DNA from: Reyranella sp.
GTDB lineage: Bacteria; Pseudomonadota; Alphaproteobacteria; Reyranellales; Reyranellaceae
Direction of reading: 5' to 3'
DNA: 60,095 nt
Assembly: GCF_030651995.1 (NCBI RefSeq)
Contig: NZ_JAUSBN010000068.1
Coordinates: forward strand, 1 to 60,095
Shown: positions 7,052 through 16,274 of the stretch, piece after piece
How the letters are laid out: every line of letters begins with the position of its first letter
How positions within the stretch are numbered: the stretch's first letter is position 1
The notes under the pieces: generated by a model
What the model was told of the DNA's origin: nothing
The model's database searches: none
The model's input: the letters and a program-made list of their open reading frames with translations, nothing else
Program-made: the position numbers and the translations under genes

Positions 7052-8725
7052 TCAGCCCTTCTTCACCATGGCCTCGATCAGCGTCGGCCCGTCGGTCCGC
7101 GCCAGCGCCCGGTCGAGGGCGGCGTCGAAGCCTTCCGCCGTGTCGACCCGCTCGGCCGGCAGACCGAAGCCCTCGGCGATCTTGGCGATGTTCATCGGCG
7201 GATCGTTGAAGTCCATGCCGATCGGCGTGTCGTTGCCGTGGAACAGCTTCAGCCGGTTCTTGAGGATCTGGTAGCCCTCGTTGTTGGTGATCAGGAAGAT
7301 TACCGGCAGCTTCTGGTTGGCCGCGCTCCAGATCGCCGAGATCGAGTACATGGCGCTGCCGTCGCCGATCACGGCCACGACGCGGCGCTTCGGCTCCGCG
7401 ATCTGCACGCCAACCGCGGCGGCGATGCCCCAGCCGATGCCGCCGCTCACATTGCCGAAGAAGCTGTTGCGGTCGCGGAAGGGGAAATAGCTCGGCAAGG
7501 TCGCGGTGCTGGTGAGGCCTTCCTCGACGATGATGGCGTCCTTTGGCAGCTTGTCGCTGAGACGCATCATGAGCCATTCGGCGGGCAGGGGGCTGGTCGT
7601 GGGCGTCGCGACCTTGGCTGCCTTCTGCGCGCGCTGGGCGCTCCAGTTGCGCGTCGCAATCTCGGCGAGCGACGCCTTGGCCTGTTCGGCGAGCTTGGCG
7701 CCGCCCAGCTTCTTCAGCAGCGGCACCAGAGCCTTGAGCGTCTCCTTCACATCGGCGCGCAGCGCGATCTCGGCCGGGAAGTTCTTGCCCATCTCCCAGT
7801 CGCGCAGGCCGATCATCGCCACCTTGGTGGTCTCGGGCAGTGGCTCGGTCTCGCTCCACACCGACATCTTCAGCACGTCGGAGCCGACGCAGAGCATGAG
7901 GTCGTAGTCGGAGAGGATGCGGCGCACGTACTTCTGGTCGCGGTTCAGCGCGCCGAGATAGGCGGGATGCTCGGAGGGGAAGTGGGCGCCCCAGGCCACG
8001 GTCTGTTGCAGCACCGGCGCGCCCAGCGTCTCGGCGAGCTCGGCGGCCTCAGCGAAGGCGTCCGACGTGGCGATCTCGTGGCCGGCCAGGATCACAGGCT
8101 TCTTCGCCGAGAGCAGGCGCCTGGCGAGCTGTTCCAGTGCGGCGTCGCTCGGGCGCACCGCCGTGTCGACGCGGGTCACCTCGCCCATGTCGATGGCGGC
8201 TTCGTTGTTCAGGATGTCGCCTGGCAGCGAGATGAAGACCGGGCCGGTCGGCGCGGTCATCGCGACCTTGGCGGCGCGGCGCAGGATGCGCGGCAGGTCC
8301 TCGATGCGGTTGACCTCGGTCGCCCATTTCACGACCGGCTGGGCGATCGGCACCAGCGGCGCGTAGAGCAGGGGCTCGGTGAGCCCGTGGCCCTGTTCCT
8401 GCTGGCCGGCGGTCACGATCATCGGCGTGCCCGACATCATCGAGGTGTAGATCGACCCGATGGCGTTGCCGAGGCCGGGCGCGACGTGGACGTTGCAGGA
8501 GACCAGCTTGCCGGAGGCCCGCGCATAGCCGTCGGCCATGGCGATCACGACGGCTTCCTGGAGGGCCAGCACGTAGCCCATCTCCGGAGCCGAGGAGAGC
8601 GCATGCATGATCGGCAGCTCGGTCGTGCCGGGATTGCCGAACATCTTGGTGACGCCCTCGTCCTTCAGCACGCGCAGGAAGGCATCGCGGCCGGTGATGG
8701 TGTTGGGGACGTTTACGTCGGGCAT
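7052..8725 (-). CDS. thiamine-diphosphate-dependent decarboxylase, benzoylformate-decarboxylase-like
   Basis: 557 residues with the three domains of the acetolactate synthase/pyruvate decarboxylase superfamily. The N-terminal domain has FGNPGTTELPIM and the catalytic glutamate E57 (LQEAVVIAMADGYARASG) that activates the thiazolium ring. The C-terminal cofactor motif begins VIGDGSAMYSISAIWS and closes with LITNN. NPGTTELP resembles the benzoylformate decarboxylase signature more than acetolactate synthase, and no regulatory-subunit gene is adjacent. The likely reaction is decarboxylation of an aromatic or branched 2-oxoacid. It is the first gene of a pair with the epoxide-hydrolase-like gene. 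Confidence 0.85.
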   Translation of the reverse strand: MPDVNVPNTITGRDAFLRVLKDEGVTKMFGNPGTTELPIMHALSSAPEMGYVLALQEAVVIAMADGYARASGKLVSCNVHVAPGLGNAIGSIYTSMMSGTPMIVTAGQQEQGHGLTEPLLYAPLVPIAQPVVKWATEVNRIEDLPRILRRAAKVAMTAPTGPVFISLPGDILNNEAAIDMGEVTRVDTAVRPSDAALEQLARRLLSAKKPVILAGHEIATSDAFAEAAELAETLGAPVLQQTVAWGAHFPSEHPAYLGALNRDQKYVRRILSDYDLMLCVGSDVLKMSVWSETEPLPETTKVAMIGLRDWEMGKNFPAEIALRADVKETLKALVPLLKKLGGAKLAEQAKASLAEIATRNWSAQRAQKAAKVATPTTSPLPAEWLMMRLSDKLPKDAIIVEEGLTSTATLPSYFPFRDRNSFFGNVSGGIGWGIAAAVGVQIAEPKRRVVAVIGDGSAMYSISAIWSAANQKLPVIFLITNNEGYQILKNRLKLFHGNDTPIGMDFNDPPMNIAKIAEGFGLPAERVDTAEGFDAALDRALARTDGPTLIEAMVKKG

Positions 8726-8797
8726 TCATTTCCTCCTCGAGAAGGGCATGAGGGTAGCGTGCCGCCGAGGCTCGTGAAATGATCGAGTACATGACGG

Positions 8798-9688
8798 TTG
8801 GAAGACCACGCGCGATGCGAAAAGCCCGTGACTGATCTCGAACGGAGAATCGCCGGCCTGACGTGTTGGCGCGGCCCGGTGAAGATGGCGCCGCTGCTGG
8901 GCGGGCTGACCAACCTGTCATACGTCGTCGAAGACGCGGGCGAGAAGTTCGTCGTGCGCATCGGCGACGACATTCCGGTTCATCACGTCTTCCGCGATCG
9001 CGAGCGTGCCGCGTCGATCGCCGCCCACGCCGCGGGCCTGTCGCCTGAGGTCGTCCACACCGAGGCCGGCATCCTCGTGATGCGCCACGTCGACGGGCGG
9101 ACCTTTGCCGAAGCCGATCTGCGCGCGAACATCCCGCGCCTCGTGCCACTGCTCCGGAAGTGCCATCGTTCCGTCGGCACGCATTTCGCCGGTCCCCCGA
9201 ACTTCTTCTGGGTCTTCCACGTGATTCGCGACTACGCGCGCACGATCGCGGGTTCGGCGAGCCCGTTTGCCGTCGACGTGCCGCGCTTCCTCGAGGCGAA
9301 CCGGGTGCTTGAAGCGGCACAGGTGCCGATGCCCATCGTCTTCGGCCATCACGACCTTCTGCCGGGCAACGTGATGGACGATGGCAGCCGCCTCTGGCTG
9401 ATCGACTGGGAGTATGGCGGCTTCGGCACTTCCCTGTTCGACCTGGCCAACCTGTCGGCAAACGGCGCCTTCGGCGATGCCGAGGATGAGGCGCTCCTGG
9501 ATGCCTATTTCGAGGGCAAGGTCCCGGCCGACCTGCGCCGCGCCTTTCAGGCCATGAAGGCGGCCAGTGCCTTGCGTGAAGCCATGTGGGCCATGGTGTC
9601 CGACATTCACCTGCAGATCCCCGGCGCCGACTACAAGGCGCATGCGCGGGACTATCTCCAGCGCTTCGAGGAATTGATGGCCCGCTGA
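8798..9688 (+). CDS. choline/ethanolamine-kinase-like phosphotransferase
   Basis: About 296 residues of the aminoglycoside phosphotransferase/choline kinase fold. The N-lobe has LLGGLTNLSYVVEDAGEKFVVRIG (glycine-rich loop and VRIG). The catalytic loop is FGHHDLLPGNVMDD and the metal-binding aspartate is in LWLIDWEYGG. WEYGG is typical of choline kinases and LicA-like proteins. The start is uncertain: TTG 8798 and GTG 8828 are in frame, neither with a clear ribosome site. It is divergent from the decarboxylase gene. Phosphorylation of choline, ethanolamine or a related alcohol is inferred from the family only. Confidence 0.8.
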   Translation: MEDHARCEKPVTDLERRIAGLTCWRGPVKMAPLLGGLTNLSYVVEDAGEKFVVRIGDDIPVHHVFRDRERAASIAAHAAGLSPEVVHTEAGILVMRHVDGRTFAEADLRANIPRLVPLLRKCHRSVGTHFAGPPNFFWVFHVIRDYARTIAGSASPFAVDVPRFLEANRVLEAAQVPMPIVFGHHDLLPGNVMDDGSRLWLIDWEYGGFGTSLFDLANLSANGAFGDAEDEALLDAYFEGKVPADLRRAFQAMKAASALREAMWAMVSDIHLQIPGADYKAHARDYLQRFEELMAR

Positions 9689-9728
9689 TTGCATGTCGCT
9701 TCCGGGGACTGACTTCAGGAGCACATGC

Positions 9729-11339
9729 ATGAGCCTTCGCCGATTCCGTCTCGCCGTGGCACTGGCCGCCGCGTCCCTGCTGCCGCTGTCAGCCGCGCAG
9801 GCGCAGGAGAAAACGCTGCGCATCGCCATGACGGCGTCGGACATCCCGACGACCACGGGCATGCCGAACAACGGCTTCGAGGGCATGCGCTTCCTCGGTT
9901 TCCCGATCTTCGAGGGCCTGATCCTGTTCGACCTTTCGAAGTCGGATCAGCTCGCAACCTTGCGGCCGGGTCTTGCCGAGAGCTGGAAGCAGGCACCCGA
10001 CGACAAGAAGACCTGGATCTTCAATCTGCGTAAGGGCGTGAAGTTCCACGACGGCACCGACTTCAACGCCGACGCGGTGATCTGGAATCTCGAGCGCATC
10101 TTCAACAAGGACAGTGCGCAGTTCGAGGCAAACTCGGCCGGAATCATGCGCTCCCGCGTGCCGATTCTCGCGGGCTACAAGAAGATCGACGACAACACCG
10201 TGGCGCTCACCACGACCGTCGTTGCCTCGTATTTCCCGTGGATGGTGCCCTACATCCTCACCGCCTCGCCCACACAGTGGGAAAAGGCCGGCAAGGACTG
10301 GAACAAGGTCGGCGCCGCCGGCGGCGCCGGCACCGGACCGTTCAAGATCACCAAGGTCGTGCCGCGCCAGTCGGTCTCGCTGGGCCGCAACGATGGCTAT
10401 TGGGATGGCGGAAAGAAGGCCAAGGTCGACGCGATCCTGCTCTTGCCAATCCCGGAGGCCAACACGCGCCTGGCGGCGCTGCGCTCGGGGCGGGTCGACT
10501 GGATCGAGGTGCCGCCGCCGGACGGTATCCCGTCGCTGAAGCAGGCGGGGTACGTGATCTCGACCAACTCCTACCCGCACGTCTGGCCGTGGTTCTACAA
10601 CATGGCCGCCAAGAACAGCCCGCTGGCCGACGTCCGTGTGCGCCAGGGGCTGAACTACTGCATCGACCGCAATGCCATCGTCACGATGCTGAACGGCACC
10701 GCCGAGCCCTCCGTCGGCTGGCTGAAGCCCACGGATGCCGCGTTCGGCAATCCCCAGAACCGCTACACGTTCGATCCGGCGAAGGGCAAGAAGCTGCTGG
10801 CAGAAGCCGGCTTCACGCCGCAGAAGCCGCTCTCCTTCAAGGTGATGATCTCGACCTCGGGCTCGGGTCAGATGCTGCCGTTGCCGATGAACGAGGCGTT
10901 GCAGGAGAATCTGAAGCAGGCCTGCGGCGTCGACATCCAGGTCGATGCCGTCGAATGGCAGGTGCTGCTGAACGCCAGCCGCGCCACGCCCGATGCGCCG
11001 TCGCTCAATGGGGCGATGGCGCTGAACGTGAGTTCGCCGTCCAGCGATGTCGGCATGATGTACCGCTACTTCGCCGCGGCTAATTTCTCGCCGATGGGAT
11101 CCAACTTCGAGCAGTGGAACGACGAGAAGTTCGAAACGGCGCTCAAGACCCTGGCCGAGGCGACGGACGAGGCGACGATCCTGCAGAACTTCAAGGTGGC
11201 GCACGAGCGGCTGGTCGACAACCCGCCCTGGCTCTACATCGTGCACGACCTGAACCCGCGCGCCTTCAACAAGAACGTCCAGGGCTTCGTCCCGGCGCAG
11301 TCCTGGTTCGTCGACCTGACGAACGTCAGTTTGAAGTAG
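9729..11339 (+). CDS. ABC transporter periplasmic substrate-binding protein (family 5, DppA/OppA type)
   Basis: 536 residues, exported. The signal peptide is MSLRRFRLAVALAAASLL up to AQAQ. The mature protein has the family 5 pattern: an N-terminal strand with LRIAMTASD, FEGLILFD, LAESWKQAPDDKKTWIFNLR and GVKFHDGTDFNADAV, the last being the SBP_bac_5 signature. Members bind peptides, nickel, opines or glycosides. ATG 9729 follows AGGAG by 7 bases. No permease or ATPase gene is nearby, so the transporter it serves lies elsewhere. It ends just before a palindromic repeat. Confidence 0.9.
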   Translation: MSLRRFRLAVALAAASLLPLSAAQAQEKTLRIAMTASDIPTTTGMPNNGFEGMRFLGFPIFEGLILFDLSKSDQLATLRPGLAESWKQAPDDKKTWIFNLRKGVKFHDGTDFNADAVIWNLERIFNKDSAQFEANSAGIMRSRVPILAGYKKIDDNTVALTTTVVASYFPWMVPYILTASPTQWEKAGKDWNKVGAAGGAGTGPFKITKVVPRQSVSLGRNDGYWDGGKKAKVDAILLLPIPEANTRLAALRSGRVDWIEVPPPDGIPSLKQAGYVISTNSYPHVWPWFYNMAAKNSPLADVRVRQGLNYCIDRNAIVTMLNGTAEPSVGWLKPTDAAFGNPQNRYTFDPAKGKKLLAEAGFTPQKPLSFKVMISTSGSGQMLPLPMNEALQENLKQACGVDIQVDAVEWQVLLNASRATPDAPSLNGAMALNVSSPSSDVGMMYRYFAAANFSPMGSNFEQWNDEKFETALKTLAEATDEATILQNFKVAHERLVDNPPWLYIVHDLNPRAFNKNVQGFVPAQSWFVDLTNVSLK

Positions 11340-11352
11340 GTTAGAGTCGTCG

Positions 11353-11455
11353 TCCTGAGCGGAGCGCCGCAGGCGCGTAGTCGAAGGACCTCTTTTCCGT
11401 CACCCGATCCGTTGAAAGTAAAAGAGGCCCTTCGGCTACGCTGCGCTCCGCTCAG
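11353..11455. repeat. palindromic intergenic repeat, family D
   Basis: The left arm CCTGAGCGGAGCGC...GTAGTCGAAGGACCTCTTTT is mirrored by AAAAGAGGCCCTTCGGCTACGCTGCGCTCCGCTCAG. The arms are imperfect inverted copies enclosing about 25 bases and could fold into a long hairpin behind the binding-protein gene. The rest of 11340-11632 holds no convincing gene. Confidence 0.7.
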
Positions 11456-11632
11456 AGTTTGTGATTTAATTCGACGCCGAGCAAAACGGTGCGGCGACGA
11501 GCAACAAAAGATTCTCCCGACCGGGCAACAACGACTGATGCCGAATCATCACGGCAGCCCTACGATTCTAAAGTTACCTTGCACTTTAGAATCACCGAAA
11601 GAATCACAAGCTCTCAGGGCGACGGAGTATCG

Positions 11633-11893
11633 TCAACGCACGCAGAGCTTCGGGATCTTCGACAGAACCTCGATCGAGCAGACCTCGGTCGGGAACAGCG
11701 CCCAGACGGCGGCGAGGATGACGGCCAGGAAGATGAAAGGCCGCAGGACGCGAAACACCACCGGCAGGAGCAGTTGCAGTACCCAGTAGCCGACGAGCAG
11801 GCCGACGACCACCGCGAGCACGCGGTACTGCATGCTCCAGCTGTCCCATGGGCCGAGATTCGCGCGGGCGAGCAGTTCGTTGAGGTATTCCAC
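11633..11893 (-). CDS. small membrane protein downstream of purA
   Basis: 86 residues. Two adjacent hydrophobic stretches (YRVLAVVVGLLVGYWVLQLL and FRVLRPFIFLAVILAAVWAL) predict two membrane helices, with a short tail containing two cysteines. The GTG start at 11893 lies 2 bases beyond the purA stop codon, which indicates translational coupling with purA. No function is recognised; the family-typical position after purA is all the context available. An amphipathic N-terminus (MEYLNELLARANLGPW) precedes the helices. Confidence 0.6.
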   Translation of the reverse strand: MEYLNELLARANLGPWDSWSMQYRVLAVVVGLLVGYWVLQLLLPVVFRVLRPFIFLAVILAAVWALFPTEVCSIEVLSKIPKLCVR

Positions 11894-11895
11894 GA

Positions 11896-13188
11896 TCAGT
11901 CGCGGAACGGATCGGTCATCAGGATCGTGTCCTCGCGCTGCGGGCTGGTGCTGAGTAGCGCCACCGGGCAGCCGACCAGTTCCTCTATGCGCCGCACGTA
12001 CTTGATGCAGGTCGCCGGCAGCTCGGCGAAGGAACGCGCCCCCTGGGTGCTTTCGCTCCAGCCCTCGAACTCTTCCCAGATCGGCTTCAGCCTGGCCTGC
12101 GCGCCCATGGTGAAGGGAAAGCGCTCGATGCGCTTGCCGTCGAGTTCGTAGCCGACGCAGACCTTGATGACCTCCTCGCCGTCGAGCACGTCGAGCTTGG
12201 TGAGGGCGATTCCGTCGATGCCGTTCAGCTTCACCGCCTGGCGCACCATGACCGCATCGAACCAGCCACAGCGGCGCCGGCGGCCCGTATTGGTGCCGAA
12301 TTCCTTGCCGCGATCGCCCAGGCGCTGGCCGATCTCGTCGGTCAGCTCGGTGGGGAAGGGGCCGTCGCCGACGCGCGTCGTATAGGCCTTGGCGATGCCA
12401 AGCACGTAGCCGACCGAACCGTTGCCCATGCCGCTGCCGATCATGGCTTGCGCCGCCACCGTGTTGGACGAGGTGACGTAGGGATAGGTGCCGTGGTCGA
12501 TGTCGAGCATGGTGGCCTGGGCGCCCTCGAACAGGATGCGCTTGCCGGCAGCGCGCAGCCCGTCGAGGCGCTCCCAGACGTCTTCCGCGAAGGGCAGGAT
12601 CTTTGGCGCAAGCTCGAGCAGCTCGGCGGTCAGCTTGGCGGCGTCGATCTGCGGCTGGCCCAGCCCCTTGCGCAGGGCATTGTGATGCGCGAGCAGCGTG
12701 TTGACCTTGAGCGGCAGCATGTCCGGCTCGCCGAGATCGCCCACGCGGATGGCGCGGCGGCCGACCTTGTCCTCGTAGGCGGGGCCGATGCCGCGCCGCG
12801 TGGTCCCGATCCGGATGATGTCGGGCGCATCCTCCCGCCACCCGTCGAGGTCGCGATGGAGTGGCAGGATGAGAACGGCATGGTTGGCGATCTTCAGGCT
12901 GTCCGGCGTCACCGACAGGCCCTGAGCGGTGACCTTCTTGACCTCGTCGAGAAAGTGCCAGGGGTCGATCACCACACCGTTGCCGATGATCGAGAGCTTG
13001 CCCGGGCGCACCACACCGGACGGCAGCAGTGCCAGCTTGTAGGTCTGGTTGCCGATGACCAGCGTATGGCCGGCATTGTGACCACCCTGGAAGCGCACCA
13101 CGACCTCGGCGCGCTCGCTCAGCCAGTCGACGATCTTGCCCTTGCCTTCGTCGCCCCACTGGGCGCCGATCACTGCCACATTGGCCAT
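11896..13188 (-). CDS. purA: adenylosuccinate synthetase
   Basis: 430 residues, the standard length. It joins IMP and aspartate with GTP hydrolysis to make adenylosuccinate on the way to AMP. The N-terminus MANVAVIGAQWGDEGKGKIV is the invariant P-loop signature with the catalytic aspartate and lysine, and FQGGHNAGHT follows. Further conserved pieces include GTTRRGIGPAYEDKVGRRAIR and TNTGRRRRCGWFD. ATG 13188 follows AAGGATA. It sits downstream of hisZ with a terminator-like hairpin between, and is coupled to the small membrane gene. Confidence 0.97.
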   Translation of the reverse strand: MANVAVIGAQWGDEGKGKIVDWLSERAEVVVRFQGGHNAGHTLVIGNQTYKLALLPSGVVRPGKLSIIGNGVVIDPWHFLDEVKKVTAQGLSVTPDSLKIANHAVLILPLHRDLDGWREDAPDIIRIGTTRRGIGPAYEDKVGRRAIRVGDLGEPDMLPLKVNTLLAHHNALRKGLGQPQIDAAKLTAELLELAPKILPFAEDVWERLDGLRAAGKRILFEGAQATMLDIDHGTYPYVTSSNTVAAQAMIGSGMGNGSVGYVLGIAKAYTTRVGDGPFPTELTDEIGQRLGDRGKEFGTNTGRRRRCGWFDAVMVRQAVKLNGIDGIALTKLDVLDGEEVIKVCVGYELDGKRIERFPFTMGAQARLKPIWEEFEGWSESTQGARSFAELPATCIKYVRRIEELVGCPVALLSTSPQREDTILMTDPFRD

Positions 13189-13222
13189 TGCATTATCCTT
13201 CGGCCGGTTCCCTTCACACACG

Positions 13223-13257
13223 AAAACGCCTCCCCGGGGCCGGTTCCGGAGAGGCGT
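13223..13257 (-). terminator. intrinsic terminator or attenuator between hisZ and purA
   Basis: Read on the minus strand, ACGCCTC and GAGGCGT form a 7-bp stem around a GC-rich inner palindrome (CCGGAACCGG), followed directly by TTTTCGTG. It would end hisZ transcription or attenuate read-through into purA. Confidence 0.6.
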
Positions 13258-13305
13258 GATGTCGGATAGCACTTCCCCCCGCCCGGAGCGAGGCGAAATC
13301 CATCC

Positions 13306-14469
13306 TCAGAGGGGAACGGCCTGTCCGTCGATCAGGGCGTGGCTACAGCGCAGCCGCTTTGCTTCGTCACGCGGCTCGGATGCTGCGACCACGGCGCGCA
13401 CGACGGCATAGCCCTTTGCCTGCCAGAACGACGCCTCGTCCCACCGCGTTCCCATCCCGACATAGAGCCGAGGCCGTTCCGGCGGCGGCTCGGAGGCCGC
13501 CAGCACGGCGTCCATGTAGACGGTGAAACCGGTCGCCGGTTCGCTGACGCCGTCCTCGGGATAGCCTGCGGAATAGCGCCCGCCTCGCGCCAGCTCCTCG
13601 CGGCCCTTGAGGGCGAAGACGGAGAAGGAGACGCCCGTCTGGTACTCAAGGCCGCGATACTCGACCGGATCGATCGTCAGCGGCAGGTCGGGCTCGGCGG
13701 CGACGATGAGCGTCACGACGTCGGCGAGCCGGGCAGCCTCCGCAGCGGCCGCCTCCGGCAGCTCCAGGGCGGCGAGCTGGGCGATGCCCTTGTCGGCAGG
13801 CCCGGCGGCGCGCAGGAGGCCGGCGAATAGATCCGCCACCTTCTTGTCGTCGGCAGCCTTGGCGATGCCGCCTTCGTCCTTGCGATCGAGCGCCCGCCGC
13901 AGGCGGTTCAGCGCCTCGCCGGACTGCTTCAGGCCGTTCGCCACCGCGGCGACCAGAGTCGGCAGGTTGAGATCGACTGTCAGATCGGAAACGCCGATGG
14001 TGCGTAGAGTATCGACCGACAGCAGGACGGCTTCGGCATCCGCTTCCGCGCTGTCGACGCCGATCAGCTCGGTGCCGACCTGGGCGAACTGCCGCTCGGG
14101 CTTGAGCGCGCTGCCCCGGACGCGGATCACGTTGCCGCCGTAGGACAGGCGCAGCGGCCGGGGTTCGTGCTTCAGGCGGGTCACGGCGATGCGCGCGACC
14201 TGGACGGTCATGTCCGGCCGCACGCCCATCATGCGCTGCGAGACCGGGTCCATGAGGCGGAAGGTCTGGGAGGCGAGCGCGGCGCCCGGTCCGCCCAGCA
14301 GCGATTCCTCGAATTCGACCAGAGGCGGCTTCACCCGCTCGTAGCCGAACGCGGCGAAGCGCTCGATGGCGACGTCGATGGCGCGTGCTTCACGCGCCGC
14401 GTCGGGAGGCAGCAGGTCGGCGAGGCCTGCCGGCAGCAGGCCGCGATGGTCGTTGTCATTTGACGTCAT
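13306..14469 (-). CDS. hisZ: ATP phosphoribosyltransferase regulatory subunit HisZ
   Basis: 387 residues, a HisRS-like paralogue without aminoacylation activity that activates the short-form HisG in the first step of histidine synthesis. The N-terminal part shows the class II synthetase fold (GLADLLPPDAARE, then FGYERVKPPLVEFEESLL and FRLMDPVSQRMMGVRPDMTV). RLSYGGNVIRVRG and ERQFAQVGTELIG match motif 2 regions. The anticodon-binding domain of true HisRS is missing, as expected for HisZ. Location directly before purA is common in alphaproteobacteria. hisG is not in the window. Confidence 0.92.
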   Translation of the reverse strand: MTSNDNDHRGLLPAGLADLLPPDAAREARAIDVAIERFAAFGYERVKPPLVEFEESLLGGPGAALASQTFRLMDPVSQRMMGVRPDMTVQVARIAVTRLKHEPRPLRLSYGGNVIRVRGSALKPERQFAQVGTELIGVDSAEADAEAVLLSVDTLRTIGVSDLTVDLNLPTLVAAVANGLKQSGEALNRLRRALDRKDEGGIAKAADDKKVADLFAGLLRAAGPADKGIAQLAALELPEAAAAEAARLADVVTLIVAAEPDLPLTIDPVEYRGLEYQTGVSFSVFALKGREELARGGRYSAGYPEDGVSEPATGFTVYMDAVLAASEPPPERPRLYVGMGTRWDEASFWQAKGYAVVRAVVAASEPRDEAKRLRCSHALIDGQAVPL

Positions 14470-14567
14470 GGTGCCGCTTGATAGCCGATTGCGTCGTCCT
14501 TGGGGAGACGGGCAGGCGGGAGGGGCCGCTCGTTTTCCCGTCGCGCATGGGTTATTGCTCCACCGCT

Positions 14568-15524
14568 ATGAGTTCCATGCCCCGTCCGGCCGTTTCCGTG
14601 GTCGCGCCCTGCTACAACGAGCAGGACGCGCTGCCTGAATTCCTGCGCCGGGTCGGCGCCGTCCTGGACGGCATCGGCAGTTCCAGTGAAATCGTGCTGG
14701 TCGACGACGGGTCGCGCGATCGCACGTGGGATGTCCTGGCGGAAGCGGCCGGCCGCGATCGGCGCATCGTCGCCGTGCGCCTTATGCGCAACCATGGCCA
14801 TCAACTCGCCCTCACGGCCGGGCTTTCGGTATGTCGCGGCGAGCGCATCCTGATCATTGACGCCGACCTGCAGGATCCGCCCGAATTGCTACCCGACATG
14901 ATGGTGCTGATAGATCAGGGGGCCGACGTGGTCTACGGCCAGCGGCGCCAGCGCGAGGGCGAGAGCCTGTTCAAGCGCGTCACCGCCGCCGCCTTCTATC
15001 GCCTGATCGCCCGCCTGACCGACGTCCAGATCCCGCCCGATGCCGGCGACTTCCGCCTTGTGACACGTCGGGTGCTCGACCTGTTGCTTGCCATGCCCGA
15101 GCGCCATCGGTTCATTCGCGGCATGGTGGCTTGGATCGGCGGACGGCAGGTGCCATTGGTCTACGACCGCCACGCGCGGGTGGCGGGCGAGAGCAAGTAT
15201 CCGATCGCCAAGATGGTCCGCTTCGCCGCCGACGCGATCACGTCTTTCTCCGTCGTGCCGCTGATGGCCTCGATGACCATCGGCTGGATCATGGCGGCAT
15301 TGGGCTTCGGCTTCTTCATCTACTCGATCGTGGGCTGGTGGGGCGGCCACACGCTGCCGGGCTGGACCTCGCTGATGGCCGCGGTCGGCCTGCTGGGCGG
15401 CATGCAGTTCCTGATGCTGGGCATCATCGGCGCCTATCTCGGCCGCCTCTACGACCAGAGCAAGGGACGGCCGCTGTTCATGATCCGTGACATCGTCGGT
15501 GGCCCGAACGGGGAGCCGCCGTGA
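14568..15524 (+). CDS. polyprenyl-phosphate glycosyltransferase, GT2 family (GtrB/ArnC-like)
   Basis: 318 residues. The GT-A catalytic domain has SVVAPCYNEQDALPEFL, EIVLVDDGSRDRTWD and the metal-binding LIIDADLQDPPELL. Two C-terminal hydrophobic helices (SMTIGWIMAALGFGFFIYSI and MAAVGLLGGMQFLMLGIIGA) anchor it in the membrane. This layout is that of enzymes moving a sugar from a nucleotide donor to undecaprenyl phosphate. ATG 14568 was preferred over an in-frame ATG at 14547. Its stop overlaps the next start (GTGA), opening a four-gene operon. Confidence 0.88.
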   Translation: MSSMPRPAVSVVAPCYNEQDALPEFLRRVGAVLDGIGSSSEIVLVDDGSRDRTWDVLAEAAGRDRRIVAVRLMRNHGHQLALTAGLSVCRGERILIIDADLQDPPELLPDMMVLIDQGADVVYGQRRQREGESLFKRVTAAAFYRLIARLTDVQIPPDAGDFRLVTRRVLDLLLAMPERHRFIRGMVAWIGGRQVPLVYDRHARVAGESKYPIAKMVRFAADAITSFSVVPLMASMTIGWIMAALGFGFFIYSIVGWWGGHTLPGWTSLMAAVGLLGGMQFLMLGIIGAYLGRLYDQSKGRPLFMIRDIVGGPNGEPP

Positions 15525-16264
15525 GCGCGCCCGATCCGCAATCCTGGTCGGGCGAGCCGGCGGAGTTCGACGACTACGCAGCCGAGTACGAGGGCGGCCT
15601 CGACAATCCCATCAAGCGCTTGTTGGGCAGCTCGCCCGACCAGTTCATCGCAGTGAAGGCGCGCTGGCTGCTGCGCCAGGAACCTGCGCTGCACACCGGC
15701 GGGCTTTCAGTGCTGGACTATGGCTGCGGCGTCGGCAGCCTGATGCGCGTCCTGATCGGGCTCGGCGCCAAGGGCGTGTTCACCGGTTGTGACATCTCGA
15801 CCGGCATGCTGCGCCAGGTCGAGAAGCGCTGGCGGCGCGACCTGGGCGCGCCGCCGCAACTGGCCCCGCAGCAGGGCGCCCGCACGCCCTTCGCCGACGC
15901 AAGCTTCGACATCGTCATGGTCAGCGCCGTGCTGCATCACGTCCCGCTCGCGGATCGGCCGGCGGTCTATGCCGAGCTCGGTCGCGTGCTCAAGCCGGGC
16001 GGCCGCATCTACGTCTTCGAGCACAATCCCCGAAATCCGCTGGTGCGGTATGTCACGGCCCGCACGCCGATCGACCAGAACGCCATTCTGCTCGACGCGA
16101 CCGAGGTGCGGCACGGCTTGCTCGACGCGGCGCGCTACACGCTCGATACCGACTACCTGATGTTCATGCCGCCTGGCCTCGCCTTCCTGCGGGGCGTCGA
16201 TCCCCTGCTGGCCTGGCTTCCGATGGGGGGGCAGTATGCCATCAAGGCACGCAAGGCGGCTTGA
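15521..16264 (+). CDS. SAM-dependent methyltransferase (class I)
   Basis: 247 residues. The SAM-binding glycine motif is VLDYGCGVGSLMRVLIGLGA, followed by FTGCDISTGMLRQVEKR, ASFDIVMVSAVLHHVP (motif IV) and LGRVLKPGGRIYVFEHNP, all of the Methyltransf_11/25 type. The GTG start overlaps the upstream stop, so it is translationally coupled to the glycosyltransferase. Linked genes suggest it modifies a lipid-carried sugar or lipid, but the substrate is not evident. No signal peptide; probably cytoplasmic. Confidence 0.85.
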   Translation: MSAPDPQSWSGEPAEFDDYAAEYEGGLDNPIKRLLGSSPDQFIAVKARWLLRQEPALHTGGLSVLDYGCGVGSLMRVLIGLGAKGVFTGCDISTGMLRQVEKRWRRDLGAPPQLAPQQGARTPFADASFDIVMVSAVLHHVPLADRPAVYAELGRVLKPGGRIYVFEHNPRNPLVRYVTARTPIDQNAILLDATEVRHGLLDAARYTLDTDYLMFMPPGLAFLRGVDPLLAWLPMGGQYAIKARKAA

Positions 16265-16274
16265 GGAGGGATGG

